Positions 17,775 to 25,831 of a DNA stretch of 64,000 nt are shown in pieces. Position numbers and translations under genes: made by a program. The DNA is from Spelaeicoccus albus (GTDB lineage: Bacteria > Actinomycetota > Actinomycetes > Actinomycetales > Brevibacteriaceae). The notes under the pieces were generated by a model. That model saw only the letters and a list, made by a program, of their open reading frames with translations. It ran no database searches and was not told the origin of the DNA. The number at the start of each line of letters is the position of its first letter. The first letter of the stretch is position 1. The stretch is from NCBI RefSeq assembly GCF_013409065.1, contig NZ_JACBZP010000001.1, positions 1,612,001-1,676,000 on the forward strand, read 5' to 3'.

Positions 17775-18616
17775 TCTCGTTGAAAAACGTGGGCTTTTCG
17801 TATGCCTACGCCGAGAAGCCGGCATTGCGCGGGATCACTCTCGATATCGAACCCGGCAAGCTGTACGGCGTCATCGGGCCCAACGGGAGCGGAAAAAGCA
17901 CGCTGTGCAGCGTCATCCGCGGCACTATTCCGCATTTTCACCCGGGAGAATTATCCGGCGACGTGCTGATTTACGGACGCGACACCGTGGACTGGGATCC
18001 GGCGGAGTTGTCCAACCGGATCGGGTACGTGTTTCAGAATCCGTTCACGCAGATCAGCGGCATCAAGGACACGGTCTTCGAAGAGATCGCGCTCGGCCTG
18101 GAAAATCTCGGAGTCGAACGTGAAGAGTTGATCGACCGGGTGCGTGCCGTCATCGACCAGGTCGGAATCGACAAGCTCGTCGACAAGGACCCGAACCAGC
18201 TCTCAGGAGGGCAACGCCAGCTCGTCGCGTTTGCATCGATCATCGCCATGGACGCTGACTTCATCGTCATCGACGAGCCGACGTCGCAGCTCGACCCGGA
18301 AGCATCCGAGGCGGTCTTCGGCATCATCGAGTCGTTGAAGGCGGGCGGCAAGACCATTGTGCTGGTTGAGCACAAGATCGACCTGCTGGCCGAATACGCG
18401 GACGAGCTCATTGTGATGAAGCGCGGCGAGGTGCTCGCACACGGGCCGGCCCGTGACGTGTTGGTGTCCGAAGAACTCGCTGTCGCGGAGATCCCGCGCC
18501 CCGAGGTCACCGAACTGGGACTGGCCCTGGAGCGCGCCGGTAAACCGTTGTCATCCATTCCGATCACCCGCGCCGAAGCCAGGGAGCTTGTCGCGGCGCG
18601 CATGCAGGAGGCGTGA
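17765..18616 (+). CDS. ECF transporter ATPase 1 (canonical)
   Basis: 283 residues. All ABC ATPase motifs are intact: Walker A GPNGSGKST, Q-loop YVFQNPFTQI, signature LSGGQRQ, Walker B FIVIDEPTSQLD, switch His in LVEHKID. ATG start with AGGGGTG eight nt upstream, overlapping ecfT. It forms the asymmetric ATPase pair with the next gene and powers the ECF importer. Confidence 0.9.
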   Translation: MELISLKNVGFSYAYAEKPALRGITLDIEPGKLYGVIGPNGSGKSTLCSVIRGTIPHFHPGELSGDVLIYGRDTVDWDPAELSNRIGYVFQNPFTQISGIKDTVFEEIALGLENLGVEREELIDRVRAVIDQVGIDKLVDKDPNQLSGGQRQLVAFASIIAMDADFIVIDEPTSQLDPEASEAVFGIIESLKAGGKTIVLVEHKIDLLAEYADELIVMKRGEVLAHGPARDVLVSEELAVAEIPRPEVTELGLALERAGKPLSSIPITRAEARELVAARMQEA

Positions 18617-18617
18617 A

Positions 18618-19412
18618 ATGCCGATTCAACTCAGTGATGCGTCGTTTACGTATCCCAACGGCACTCCAGCCGTCGAGAACGTGAACCTGACCATCGGCGA
18701 CGGTGAACGGGTCGCGATAGTCGGGCAGAACGGTGCCGGCAAGACGACGACCGTGAAGATGATGAACGGACTGCTGCGGCCGACGTCCGGAACAGTCAGC
18801 GTCGACGGCGAATTGACGGCGGACCGTTCGGCGGCCGATATCGCCAAGTCCGTCGGCTACGTTTTTCAAAACCCGGACGACCAGATCTTCGGCAGCGACG
18901 TGCAAGGCGAGCTCGAGTACATGCCGAAGTATTACCGGTGGGACGCCGTCAAGAGGACCGAGCGCGTGAAGCGGGCCGCCATGATGACGGGCATCGGCCA
19001 TTTCATGCAGCTGAACCCGAACGATCTGCCGTTCGCCATCAAGAAGTTCGTGGCAATCGGCGCGATTCTCGTTGGCGAATGCCGCTACGTGATCCTGGAC
19101 GAACCGACTGCCGGTCTCGACGGGCGCGGGCTGAAGCTGTTGAACAGGATGATCGACCAGCTGGGCGCGGACGGCATCGGGGTCATCACCATCACCCACG
19201 ACATGCGGTTCGTTGCCGACACGTTCGACCGGGTGGTCGCCATGGCACACCGCACGGTAATCGCGGACGGCGATGTCCATGACGTGTTCGCCGACGACTC
19301 GGTGATGCGCGAGGCCAAGCTGAAGCGCCCGGAAGTGTCGCAGCTGGCGCGCGATCTTGGGCTCAGCGACACGGCCTTGCGACTCGGCGACGTCGCAGCG
19401 CTGGTTCCGTAA
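18618..19412 (+). CDS. ECF transporter ATPase 2 with degenerate signature motif
   Basis: 264 residues, ATG one base after the stop of ATPase 1. Walker A GQNGAGKTT, Q-loop YVFQNPDDQIF, Walker B YVILDEPTAGLD and switch His in TITHDMRF are intact, but the LSGGQ signature is replaced by DLPFAIKKF. In the ATPase heterodimer each site uses Walker A of one chain and the signature of the other, so the site formed by ATPase 1 Walker A should be weakened. Similar degenerate forms occur, as I recall, in some ECF ATPases, so this may be a real asymmetric pair and not decay; the frame is open and the spacing tight. Confidence 0.85.
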   Translation: MPIQLSDASFTYPNGTPAVENVNLTIGDGERVAIVGQNGAGKTTTVKMMNGLLRPTSGTVSVDGELTADRSAADIAKSVGYVFQNPDDQIFGSDVQGELEYMPKYYRWDAVKRTERVKRAAMMTGIGHFMQLNPNDLPFAIKKFVAIGAILVGECRYVILDEPTAGLDGRGLKLLNRMIDQLGADGIGVITITHDMRFVADTFDRVVAMAHRTVIADGDVHDVFADDSVMREAKLKRPEVSQLARDLGLSDTALRLGDVAALVP

Positions 19413-19445
19413 TCATCCACGACTGAGCAACAAGAAAGAGACACA

Positions 19446-20402
19446 ATGAATCATTCGATCATTTTGGACGTCGACACGGGAATCGACGACGCCATGGCGA
19501 TCATGTTCGCCGTCAAACATCCGGACGTGGACGTGCGAGCAATCAGCTGCGTGTCCGGCAATACCGGGCTGGACAATGTGGTGGCCAATACGCTGAAGAT
19601 TTTGGACGTCGTGGACGCCCCGGACATCCCGGTCGCGGCCGGTGCGACACGACCGTTGATCGAAGAGCCGCGGGATGCCTCGTACGTGCACGGTGCCGAC
19701 GGGCTGGGCAACTCGAGCCTGCCGGTGAGCAGCCGGGCGGTAGTGCCGGAACACTCGGTGGAGATGATGCGCCGGATGCTCGTCGAATCGGCGGAGAAGC
19801 TGACAATCGTGGCGCTCGCGCCGCTGACGAACGTCGCGCTGCTGCTGCGCATGTATCCCGAATGCGCCGACAAGATCGAGCGGATCCTGTTCATGGGCGG
19901 GTCGGCATCGGTTGGCAACGCGACGGCAGTCGCCGAGTTCAACATCTGGCACGATCCGGAAGCGGCGAGCATCGTGGTGAATTCCGGCGTGCCGCTGACC
20001 ATGTACGGGCTCGATGTGTTCAACTCGGTCATCGTCGAGCCCGACGACGTCGCGCGGCTCACGGCCTCGGACGATCCGATCGCCTCCACGCTCGGCGCGT
20101 TGCTCGGATTCAGGATGGAAGGCGTCGACGGCGGACCCGACAACGCGTTCAGCCGGATCGGCGATGCCGGCGCCGTCTGCTCGCTCGTTGCACGTGAATT
20201 CATGAATTGCCAGACGCACGCCCTTCAAGTGGAGACGGCGGCCGGATATGCTCGCGGGCAGACAATCGTCGATCGGCGTGATCATGCCGGTGAGGACGTC
20301 GTGCACGGACTTGCCGGGCCGTGGCCGACGGCCGACGTCATCCTCGGCGCCGACGTGGATGCGGTCGTGAAGGTGTTCCTCAGCACCGTCCTCGCGGGCT
20401 GA
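19446..20402 (+). CDS. Inosine-uridine preferring nucleoside hydrolase
   Basis: 318 residues. The calcium-binding motif DVDTGIDD (8-15) defines the nucleoside hydrolase family, which cleaves nucleosides into base and ribose. Further family segments are SGNTGLDNVVANTLKIL, LAPLTNVALLL and EFNIWHDPEAA. ATG start preceded by AAGAAAGAG, 33 nt after ATPase 2. As last gene of the ribokinase-LacI-ECF operon it should act on the imported substrate in the cytoplasm and feed ribose to the kinase. Confidence 0.9.
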   Translation: MNHSIILDVDTGIDDAMAIMFAVKHPDVDVRAISCVSGNTGLDNVVANTLKILDVVDAPDIPVAAGATRPLIEEPRDASYVHGADGLGNSSLPVSSRAVVPEHSVEMMRRMLVESAEKLTIVALAPLTNVALLLRMYPECADKIERILFMGGSASVGNATAVAEFNIWHDPEAASIVVNSGVPLTMYGLDVFNSVIVEPDDVARLTASDDPIASTLGALLGFRMEGVDGGPDNAFSRIGDAGAVCSLVAREFMNCQTHALQVETAAGYARGQTIVDRRDHAGEDVVHGLAGPWPTADVILGADVDAVVKVFLSTVLAG

Positions 20403-20430
20403 CCTCACCTTCCCCCTCCCTTCCTTCCGC

Positions 20431-20496
20431 AAAACGCCCCGCGGCGTAGGGAACGCGCAGTCATGACTGCGCGTTCCCTACGCCGCGGCGCGTTTT
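20431..20496. repeat. 66-nt near-perfect palindrome (REP-like element, copy 1)
   Basis: Two 33-bp arms with a single mismatch (20438/20489) and no loop, centred on AGTCATGACT. Outer arms read AAAACGC / GCGTTTT. It lies between the convergent ends of the nucleoside hydrolase and the siderophore-interacting protein genes, where it could terminate transcription from both sides. A related but more degenerate copy is at 36619-36692, so it looks like a dispersed repeat family. Confidence 0.9.
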
Positions 20497-20528
20497 GTCG
20501 TGAGATCGAGTGGGCGGCGCATTCCGCT

Positions 20529-20547
20529 GGTTGAGCTTGTCGAAGCC
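20529..20547. repeat. Short intergenic motif GGTTGAGCTTGTCGAAGCC
   Basis: This 19-mer closely resembles a short intergenic repeat that I recall as common in actinobacterial genomes (GGTTTCGACAAGCTCAACC on the other strand). It sits just beyond the 66-nt palindrome and six bases before the 3' end of the next gene. Confidence 0.4.
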
Positions 20548-20552
20548 CGCCC

Positions 20553-21272
20553 TCACCGTTTCCAGTATGCGGCGGCGTGAAGGTCGTCGCGCGCAACGCC
20601 CCAGGCTGACGTCGCATGGTGTCGGAGCTCGCGGGTCACTCCTGCCTCAGCGGCGATCCAGACATTGCAGCGGACCGCCGGTACCGGAAGCTCGCGCATC
20701 AGCGGTAAAAGTTCGGCGTCGCTTTCGGTCCAGTGCACGTCGACCCCGTCGCGCAGAGACAGTAGCGACCGATCGCCCGGTGGCACGGCCGCGAGAACCG
20801 TCGCCGTCCACTCATCAGGCAGCGATTCGACGATGGCGGCGATCGCCGGCATTGACGACGAATCGCCAATGAAGACGGCGTGAGACAGACAGTTGTCCTG
20901 CGCCCACTCGTGCCGAAAGCCATATAGCGTAACGACGTCGCCTCGCTCAGTACGACCGAGCCACTCCTTGATGAGGCCGGGATGCAGGACGACGTCGAAG
21001 TCTAGGGTTGCGGCCGAGGCGTTGAATCTGCGGACGGTGAGTGCACGCATTCGAAAGACTCGAGTGATCACGTTGGATTCGTGACGAGGGATGAGCCCCA
21101 GCTTGAACGCATCGGCGGGGGCGATCGGGCGTTGCTGATCGAAATTGTCACTTGTGAGCCGAACGCGCATGAAGTTTGTGGTCACGAGCCGGGCGGACTC
21201 GAAGGCGACGTCGTAATGGCTCATCGAATGACTACGCGCCGTCTCACGCAGCGCCTTGCGGAGCATCGTCAT
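20553..21272 (-). CDS. Siderophore-interacting protein / ferric-siderophore reductase
   Basis: 239 residues. The family (ViuB/YqjH-like) uses flavin and NAD(P)H to release iron from imported siderophores. Visible parts are the FAD-binding barrel (VTRVFRMRALTVRRF, LDFDVVLHPGLIKEWL) and the SIP domain with VFIGDSSSMPAIAAIVESLP, VLAAVPPGD and WIAAEAGVTRELRHH. The iron box lies about 27 nt upstream, so iron-dependent repression is likely. Start codon choice among M1, M3 and M17 is uncertain; M1 keeps the box at promoter distance. Confidence 0.9.
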   Translation of the reverse strand: MTMLRKALRETARSHSMSHYDVAFESARLVTTNFMRVRLTSDNFDQQRPIAPADAFKLGLIPRHESNVITRVFRMRALTVRRFNASAATLDFDVVLHPGLIKEWLGRTERGDVVTLYGFRHEWAQDNCLSHAVFIGDSSSMPAIAAIVESLPDEWTATVLAAVPPGDRSLLSLRDGVDVHWTESDAELLPLMRELPVPAVRCNVWIAAEAGVTRELRHHATSAWGVARDDLHAAAYWKR

Positions 21273-21298
21273 GCATCAGCCGATCACTTGAGAATAAT

Positions 21299-21317
21299 TA
21301 AGGTGAGCCTACCCTAA
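21299..21317. promoter_or_regulatory. DtxR/IdeR-type iron box
   Basis: On the minus strand TTAGGGTAGGCTCACCTTA matches the DtxR/IdeR consensus at 16 of 19 positions. It sits upstream of the siderophore-interacting protein gene, and its right end overlaps the last codons of the LysR gene. With iron, DtxR/IdeR would bind and repress. Confidence 0.8.
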
Positions 21318-22249
21318 TTCAACGCTGATTGCTGCCGTCGCTCGCCGAGCGTCCTATCGCACTCCTCGATGAACGCCGAAGCTCGGCGCGTCAGCCGGGC
21401 GCCGGCCAAATGGGCGGCGACGACGGCGAGCCCAATGGACGCGTCTTTAACCGGCCTGGTCACGAACGGCCGGTTTTCGTAGCTGACGCCGGTTTCGGTG
21501 TGCTGAGTGAGGATCGAGTATCCGAGCCCGCGTGCAACGAGCGAGCGGACGAGTTCGAACTCGGTTGTGCGGAATCGGATCGTCGGGGACATGCCGCGAC
21601 GCTCGAACAACGATTTGAAGTAATCGCCGCCGGGTGGTAGGTCGAACAAGATCATCGGCTCGTCGACAAGTTTTTCCAGCGGGACACTCTTCAATTTCGC
21701 CAGTTTGTGGTCGGGATGCAGGACGACGTGCGGCGGGATGCTTTGCAATCTCAGCTTGGTCAAGTCGGCCGGGAAGAGATCGGTGGCGAAATCGTAGTCG
21801 TACAACAATGCCACATCGCAGGTGCCATCGCGCAGCTTGTCGCACAAGTCGGCATGCGAACCGACGGTGAAATCCAAATCGACGCCGGGATGCTCGGTCA
21901 GGAAGGCATCAATGATCGGCGGCAACAAAAGCGGGGCCAGTGTGCTGTAGCACCCGATCGACAATTTGCCGGAGAACGATCCGCTCAGATCCTGCGCGTT
22001 GCTGTGTAATTCGTCGACCTGTCCTAGCAGTTGCCGCGCCTCGAGGAGTATCTGCCTCCCGACCGTCGTCACCGTCAGCCCGCGGGCATGGCGAATGAAT
22101 AGCTGCACGCCCAGCGTTTCCTCGAGCTCGGCCAGCGCCGTCGAGATCGCGGATTGCGACAAATACACTCGGCCCGCAGCGGCCGTCACGCTTCCCGTCT
22201 CGGCGGCAGCGACAAAATACTCGAGCTGTCGCAGTGTCACGCGGGCCAT
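21314..22249 (-). CDS. LysR-family transcriptional regulator
   Basis: 311 residues from the ATG at 22249 (GGAGA six nt upstream); a TTG four codons earlier is less likely. The N-terminal winged helix-turn-helix is LRQLEYFVAAAETGSVTAAAGRVYLSQS, followed by a linker helix and a periplasmic-binding-like effector domain. The aldehyde dehydrogenase upstream lies on the same strand about 90 nt away, so the target is not obvious from orientation. LysR regulators usually act on a neighbouring gene; candidates are the amine-oxidation genes or the iron gene. Confidence 0.9.
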   Translation of the reverse strand: MARVTLRQLEYFVAAAETGSVTAAAGRVYLSQSAISTALAELEETLGVQLFIRHARGLTVTTVGRQILLEARQLLGQVDELHSNAQDLSGSFSGKLSIGCYSTLAPLLLPPIIDAFLTEHPGVDLDFTVGSHADLCDKLRDGTCDVALLYDYDFATDLFPADLTKLRLQSIPPHVVLHPDHKLAKLKSVPLEKLVDEPMILFDLPPGGDYFKSLFERRGMSPTIRFRTTEFELVRSLVARGLGYSILTQHTETGVSYENRPFVTRPVKDASIGLAVVAAHLAGARLTRRASAFIEECDRTLGERRQQSALN

Positions 22250-22340
22250 CGATTTCTCCAAACGCTTCTTTGGGTTTGAAAGATTTTACCGCACAATCGT
22301 GCCGACTGTTCACCAGCCGGTCCCCGTCACAAGTATGTGG

Positions 22341-23843
22341 TCATCCGAATTGGATCCACGTGGTTTTGAGCGCCGAGTACGTGTCGATGGCGTGCAGCGA
22401 CAAGTCGCGACCGAATCCGGATTGTTTGAATCCGCCGAACGGAGTCGTTACTCCGAGCGCGTCGACAGTGTTCACCGACACTGTGCCTGCCACAAGCGCT
22501 CCGGCCACTCGGTGTGCGCGGGCCAGCGATCCGGTCCAGAGAGATGCGGCGAGTCCGTAGGGGGTGCCGTTGGCAATTCGCACTGCCTCCTCTTCGCTGT
22601 CGAATGCTTCGACGGTGAGCAGTGGCCCGAAGATTTCGTCACGCAGTACCGCGTGATCGCTGGGCAGGTTGCCGATGATCGTCGGGGTAATGAAGGCGTC
22701 GGATCCGTTGATCGTCCGGCGCTCACCGCCGTGGAACAGTTCGCCGTCTGCCTTCGCCTTCTCAATGGCGCTCCACACATCGTCCGCATGGGACTTGCTG
22801 ACGAGCGAGCCGGTACCGCTGGTTTCGTCCAAGGGGTCGCCGGGAAGATATGCGACGCTCGCTTCGGCAACCAGCCGGACGAACTCGTCATGGACGGCCC
22901 GTTCGACGAGCACTCGGCAATTGGCCGAGCACACCTCGCCCTGGTTGTAGAACGCGCCGGCCGCTGCCATGTCTGCGGCTACCTTCAAATCGTCGGTATC
23001 GGCGAAGACGACGTTCGCGCTCTTGCCGCCGGCCTCCAGACTGAGGCGCTTCATATTCGACTTGCCCGAATATCCGAGCAGCGTTTTCGCAACCTCGGTC
23101 GAGCCCGTGAAGGTGAGCACATCGATATCCGGATGCATGCCCATCGCTTCACCGGCCTCGCCGCCTGGACCGGGCACCACATTGAGGACGCCGGCCGGCA
23201 GGCCGGCCTGCCGAGCCAGATCGGCCAGCCGGAGCACCGACAGCGGCGATCCTGTCGCCGGCTTGTGGACGACGGAGTTGCCCATCACGAGCGCTGGCGC
23301 GAGCTTCCAGCTGGCGATCTCGAGCGGATAGTTCCACGGTGTGATGGCCCCGACTACGCCGAGAGCCTCGCGCGTGACAAGCGCGGTTGAACCCGGATCC
23401 GTCGACGGGATCTCGTCAGTGAGCTTGTCGATCGCCTCGGCGTACCATCGGAACGTGTCGGCGGCCCCGGGCACGTCCGCATTGCGCGCCTCCGCGACCG
23501 GTTTGCCCATGTCGAGGCTGTCCAAGAGAGCGAGCTCGTCGGCGTTCTCCTCCATCAGATCGGCAAGGCGGAGTAGAACGGCCTTTCGCTCACCGGCGGC
23601 GATCCGGCTCCATCGGCCACCGTCGAACGCTGCCCGTGCGGCGCGGACGGCGCGATCGATGTCGTCGGCGTTCACCGACGCCACCTCGGTGATCGTGTTG
23701 CCGGTGGCCGGGTTGACGTCGGCGACGGTCCGTCCGTTGGTGGCGTTCGTGCGTTCCCCGTCGATGACGGCGCGACCATCGATCGCCAGGGCAGCGGCGA
23801 GATCGTGCCACGAGTCCGTGTTGCCGGGTGCCATGATCAGCAC
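22341..23843 (-). CDS. NAD-dependent aldehyde dehydrogenase (PuuC-like)
   Basis: 500 residues from a GTG at 23843 with AAAGGA five nt upstream. Catalytic residues are N171 in TPWNYP, E270 in LSLEAGGKS and the nucleophile C305 in NQGEVCSANCR; FTGSTEV binds cofactor. The family oxidises amine-derived aldehydes such as gamma-glutamyl-aminobutyraldehyde, aminobutyraldehyde or phenylacetaldehyde. It overlaps the copper amine oxidase gene by seven bases, so it should take the aldehyde made by that enzyme. Confidence 0.9.
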   Translation of the reverse strand: MLIMAPGNTDSWHDLAAALAIDGRAVIDGERTNATNGRTVADVNPATGNTITEVASVNADDIDRAVRAARAAFDGGRWSRIAAGERKAVLLRLADLMEENADELALLDSLDMGKPVAEARNADVPGAADTFRWYAEAIDKLTDEIPSTDPGSTALVTREALGVVGAITPWNYPLEIASWKLAPALVMGNSVVHKPATGSPLSVLRLADLARQAGLPAGVLNVVPGPGGEAGEAMGMHPDIDVLTFTGSTEVAKTLLGYSGKSNMKRLSLEAGGKSANVVFADTDDLKVAADMAAAGAFYNQGEVCSANCRVLVERAVHDEFVRLVAEASVAYLPGDPLDETSGTGSLVSKSHADDVWSAIEKAKADGELFHGGERRTINGSDAFITPTIIGNLPSDHAVLRDEIFGPLLTVEAFDSEEEAVRIANGTPYGLAASLWTGSLARAHRVAGALVAGTVSVNTVDALGVTTPFGGFKQSGFGRDLSLHAIDTYSALKTTWIQFG

Positions 23844-25831
23844 TCACATCCTTTGCTGTTTGGTTGCTCGTCTTTCACGTCTTGGTATTCGGAATCGCCC
23901 GTGCAGCAGTGCGCCGAGACCGGCCGTGGCACGTCCAGCGTTGGGTTCTGGTCGAAGAAGCCGGACGGTGTGAGCGTGAACCCACACGTATCGACCGGCA
24001 TGATCGGCCAATCCTCCGGCCGCGGGAAATGCGTCATGCCAAACGAGTGCCACACAACGATGTCCGCGTTGTCGATGTCGCGATCGGCTCCGACCCAGTC
24101 GACGATGGTGCCGTTGCCGGGGTTCTGATTGACATACGTGCCGGAGGGGAACCGTTCGGTCTCGTCACACTGTGTGACCCACAGATGCTTGGTCGCGAAA
24201 GCTGCTCGCTTCGAGATCGACGAGCCCTGGTCGGCCATCAGGGTCGGCTTTCCTTCCGGACGCAATTCGTAGGCCACCGGTTTGTGGTGAGCATTGAGTT
24301 TCCCCGGGTTGACGATCTGCCACACCCGACCGTGCGCGTTGTCGGCGAGCCGGACGCCGTCCGATTCCCGGGCCAGTCTCGTCACCGACTTGGTGAACGC
24401 ATTTCCGTACGGGTTCCCCGGACCGGTCGACACACGCTCGACATTCACCTCATCGACGGCGTTCGTTGGCCCGTCGACGTTCATGTCGAGTCGTGCCGAA
24501 AATAGGTGCTGGTGGTACGGCGCGCCAAGACCTTCGTCCCCGAGCATCGTGGCCCATGGGTTGTCAGTGCCCGCGTCGCCGTAGGCGGCGGTGTATACGA
24601 CGCCCGTCGCCTTGCATTCGAGTTCAATGGTGCCGTCCAGATAGAGGTACCAGTAAAACCCGTAGTCGTAATTGCCGACTGTGACGAAGAACGAGATCAC
24701 CATGCGGCGCTGCCGGCGCACGTCGACAGACCTCGTGTAGTCGTCCGTGTGCTTCCACAGGATGCCAGCGTCCTCCTCGTGCATGCAGATTGCATTGGTG
24801 ATCGTCCGAGCATGGCCGTCGTCGTCGGAAAGTACCGCATCGGCGTAGTGGATCTCGCCGAGGCAATCGCAGCCAAGCTCGAGTGAATTGGCACTCTTGC
24901 CGAGGGAGTACTCGCCGGCGTCGAAATAGTTCTGCCAGAAGCGGACTGGACTGGGATCGCCGTACGGCACGACCATTTCGGCGATCGAGGCCCGGTAAAT
25001 GATCGGTCGGAGCCTCCCGCCGTCATCGAACCCGAGCTGATGCAGCACGAGACCCTCGACGGGGTCGAAACCGAGCCGGACCTGCCACTTCTCCCACGTG
25101 AGCACGTCGCCGTCAAGCGTGAAGCTCGCGCCGTCGGGCTGGGTAATCTCGATCGGCTTTTGGGTGGTGCGCGGTGCCGGAAGCCCCTCGTCCAGGTGGA
25201 AGTTGAACGTTTGCCCGGGAATCGGCGCGGCATCGGTCTCGACAAGGTGCACGACTTTGCCGGTGTTCAGGTCCAGGTACGCCACCAAACCTTCGATCGG
25301 GTGCGCCCAGGCATTGTCGTTCTCATCCAGCTGAAGGAACGACGAGCCTCGAATGAGACGGCGTCCCGATTCGCCAGGAATGTCGAAGCAGCCGGCGCTC
25401 AGCGCGCAAATCCGCACCAGCGAGAAGTCGGTGATTCCGCGACGCTCGATTGCGGCACGCCAACCGGCGTCCTGACGGATCATTTCCTCGGCCAGCTCGA
25501 ATTCCTCGGCGATGATGGGCGGCTGCCCTTCGCCGACGACGTCGACCGTTCTGGCCGACACGACGGCTTCGCCGGTGAGTGACACGACGAGCTCAGTGAC
25601 TTGGCCGGTGCCGCGCTCGAGCAAGAGCGTTTTCACTTGCCGATCGATATTGGCCGCGTGTGCGAGGATAAGATGTTTGGCAGGCTCGACGAGACTGACC
25701 AGAGTAAACCGGGTGTGGTCGGTGACGTATCCGGATCGTGTGAGGATTTCCCGGTTGGCCTCGATTTCGGCTGACGTCAGCCGGGCCAGTGGATGCCGGA
25801 TGGTTGTCGAGGTCACTGGGGCGGTGTTCAT
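23837..25831 (-). CDS. Copper-containing primary amine oxidase
   Basis: 664 residues. Converts primary amines to aldehyde, ammonia and hydrogen peroxide. The topaquinone precursor is Y388 in GNYDYG, the catalytic base D304 in YFDAGEYSLG, and the copper ligands are H440, H442 and H601 (THFPRPEDWPIMP). The 84-residue distance between base and topaquinone equals that recalled for Arthrobacter globiformis phenylethylamine oxidase. The C-terminal tail carries extra cysteines (HCCTGDS, KGCEC), possibly for copper handling. It overlaps the permease gene upstream (ATGA) and the aldehyde dehydrogenase downstream, giving a complete amine uptake and oxidation operon. Substrate may be phenylethylamine, tyramine or a similar amine. 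Confidence 0.95.
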   Translation of the reverse strand: MNTAPVTSTTIRHPLARLTSAEIEANREILTRSGYVTDHTRFTLVSLVEPAKHLILAHAANIDRQVKTLLLERGTGQVTELVVSLTGEAVVSARTVDVVGEGQPPIIAEEFELAEEMIRQDAGWRAAIERRGITDFSLVRICALSAGCFDIPGESGRRLIRGSSFLQLDENDNAWAHPIEGLVAYLDLNTGKVVHLVETDAAPIPGQTFNFHLDEGLPAPRTTQKPIEITQPDGASFTLDGDVLTWEKWQVRLGFDPVEGLVLHQLGFDDGGRLRPIIYRASIAEMVVPYGDPSPVRFWQNYFDAGEYSLGKSANSLELGCDCLGEIHYADAVLSDDDGHARTITNAICMHEEDAGILWKHTDDYTRSVDVRRQRRMVISFFVTVGNYDYGFYWYLYLDGTIELECKATGVVYTAAYGDAGTDNPWATMLGDEGLGAPYHQHLFSARLDMNVDGPTNAVDEVNVERVSTGPGNPYGNAFTKSVTRLARESDGVRLADNAHGRVWQIVNPGKLNAHHKPVAYELRPEGKPTLMADQGSSISKRAAFATKHLWVTQCDETERFPSGTYVNQNPGNGTIVDWVGADRDIDNADIVVWHSFGMTHFPRPEDWPIMPVDTCGFTLTPSGFFDQNPTLDVPRPVSAHCCTGDSEYQDVKDEQPNSKGCEC

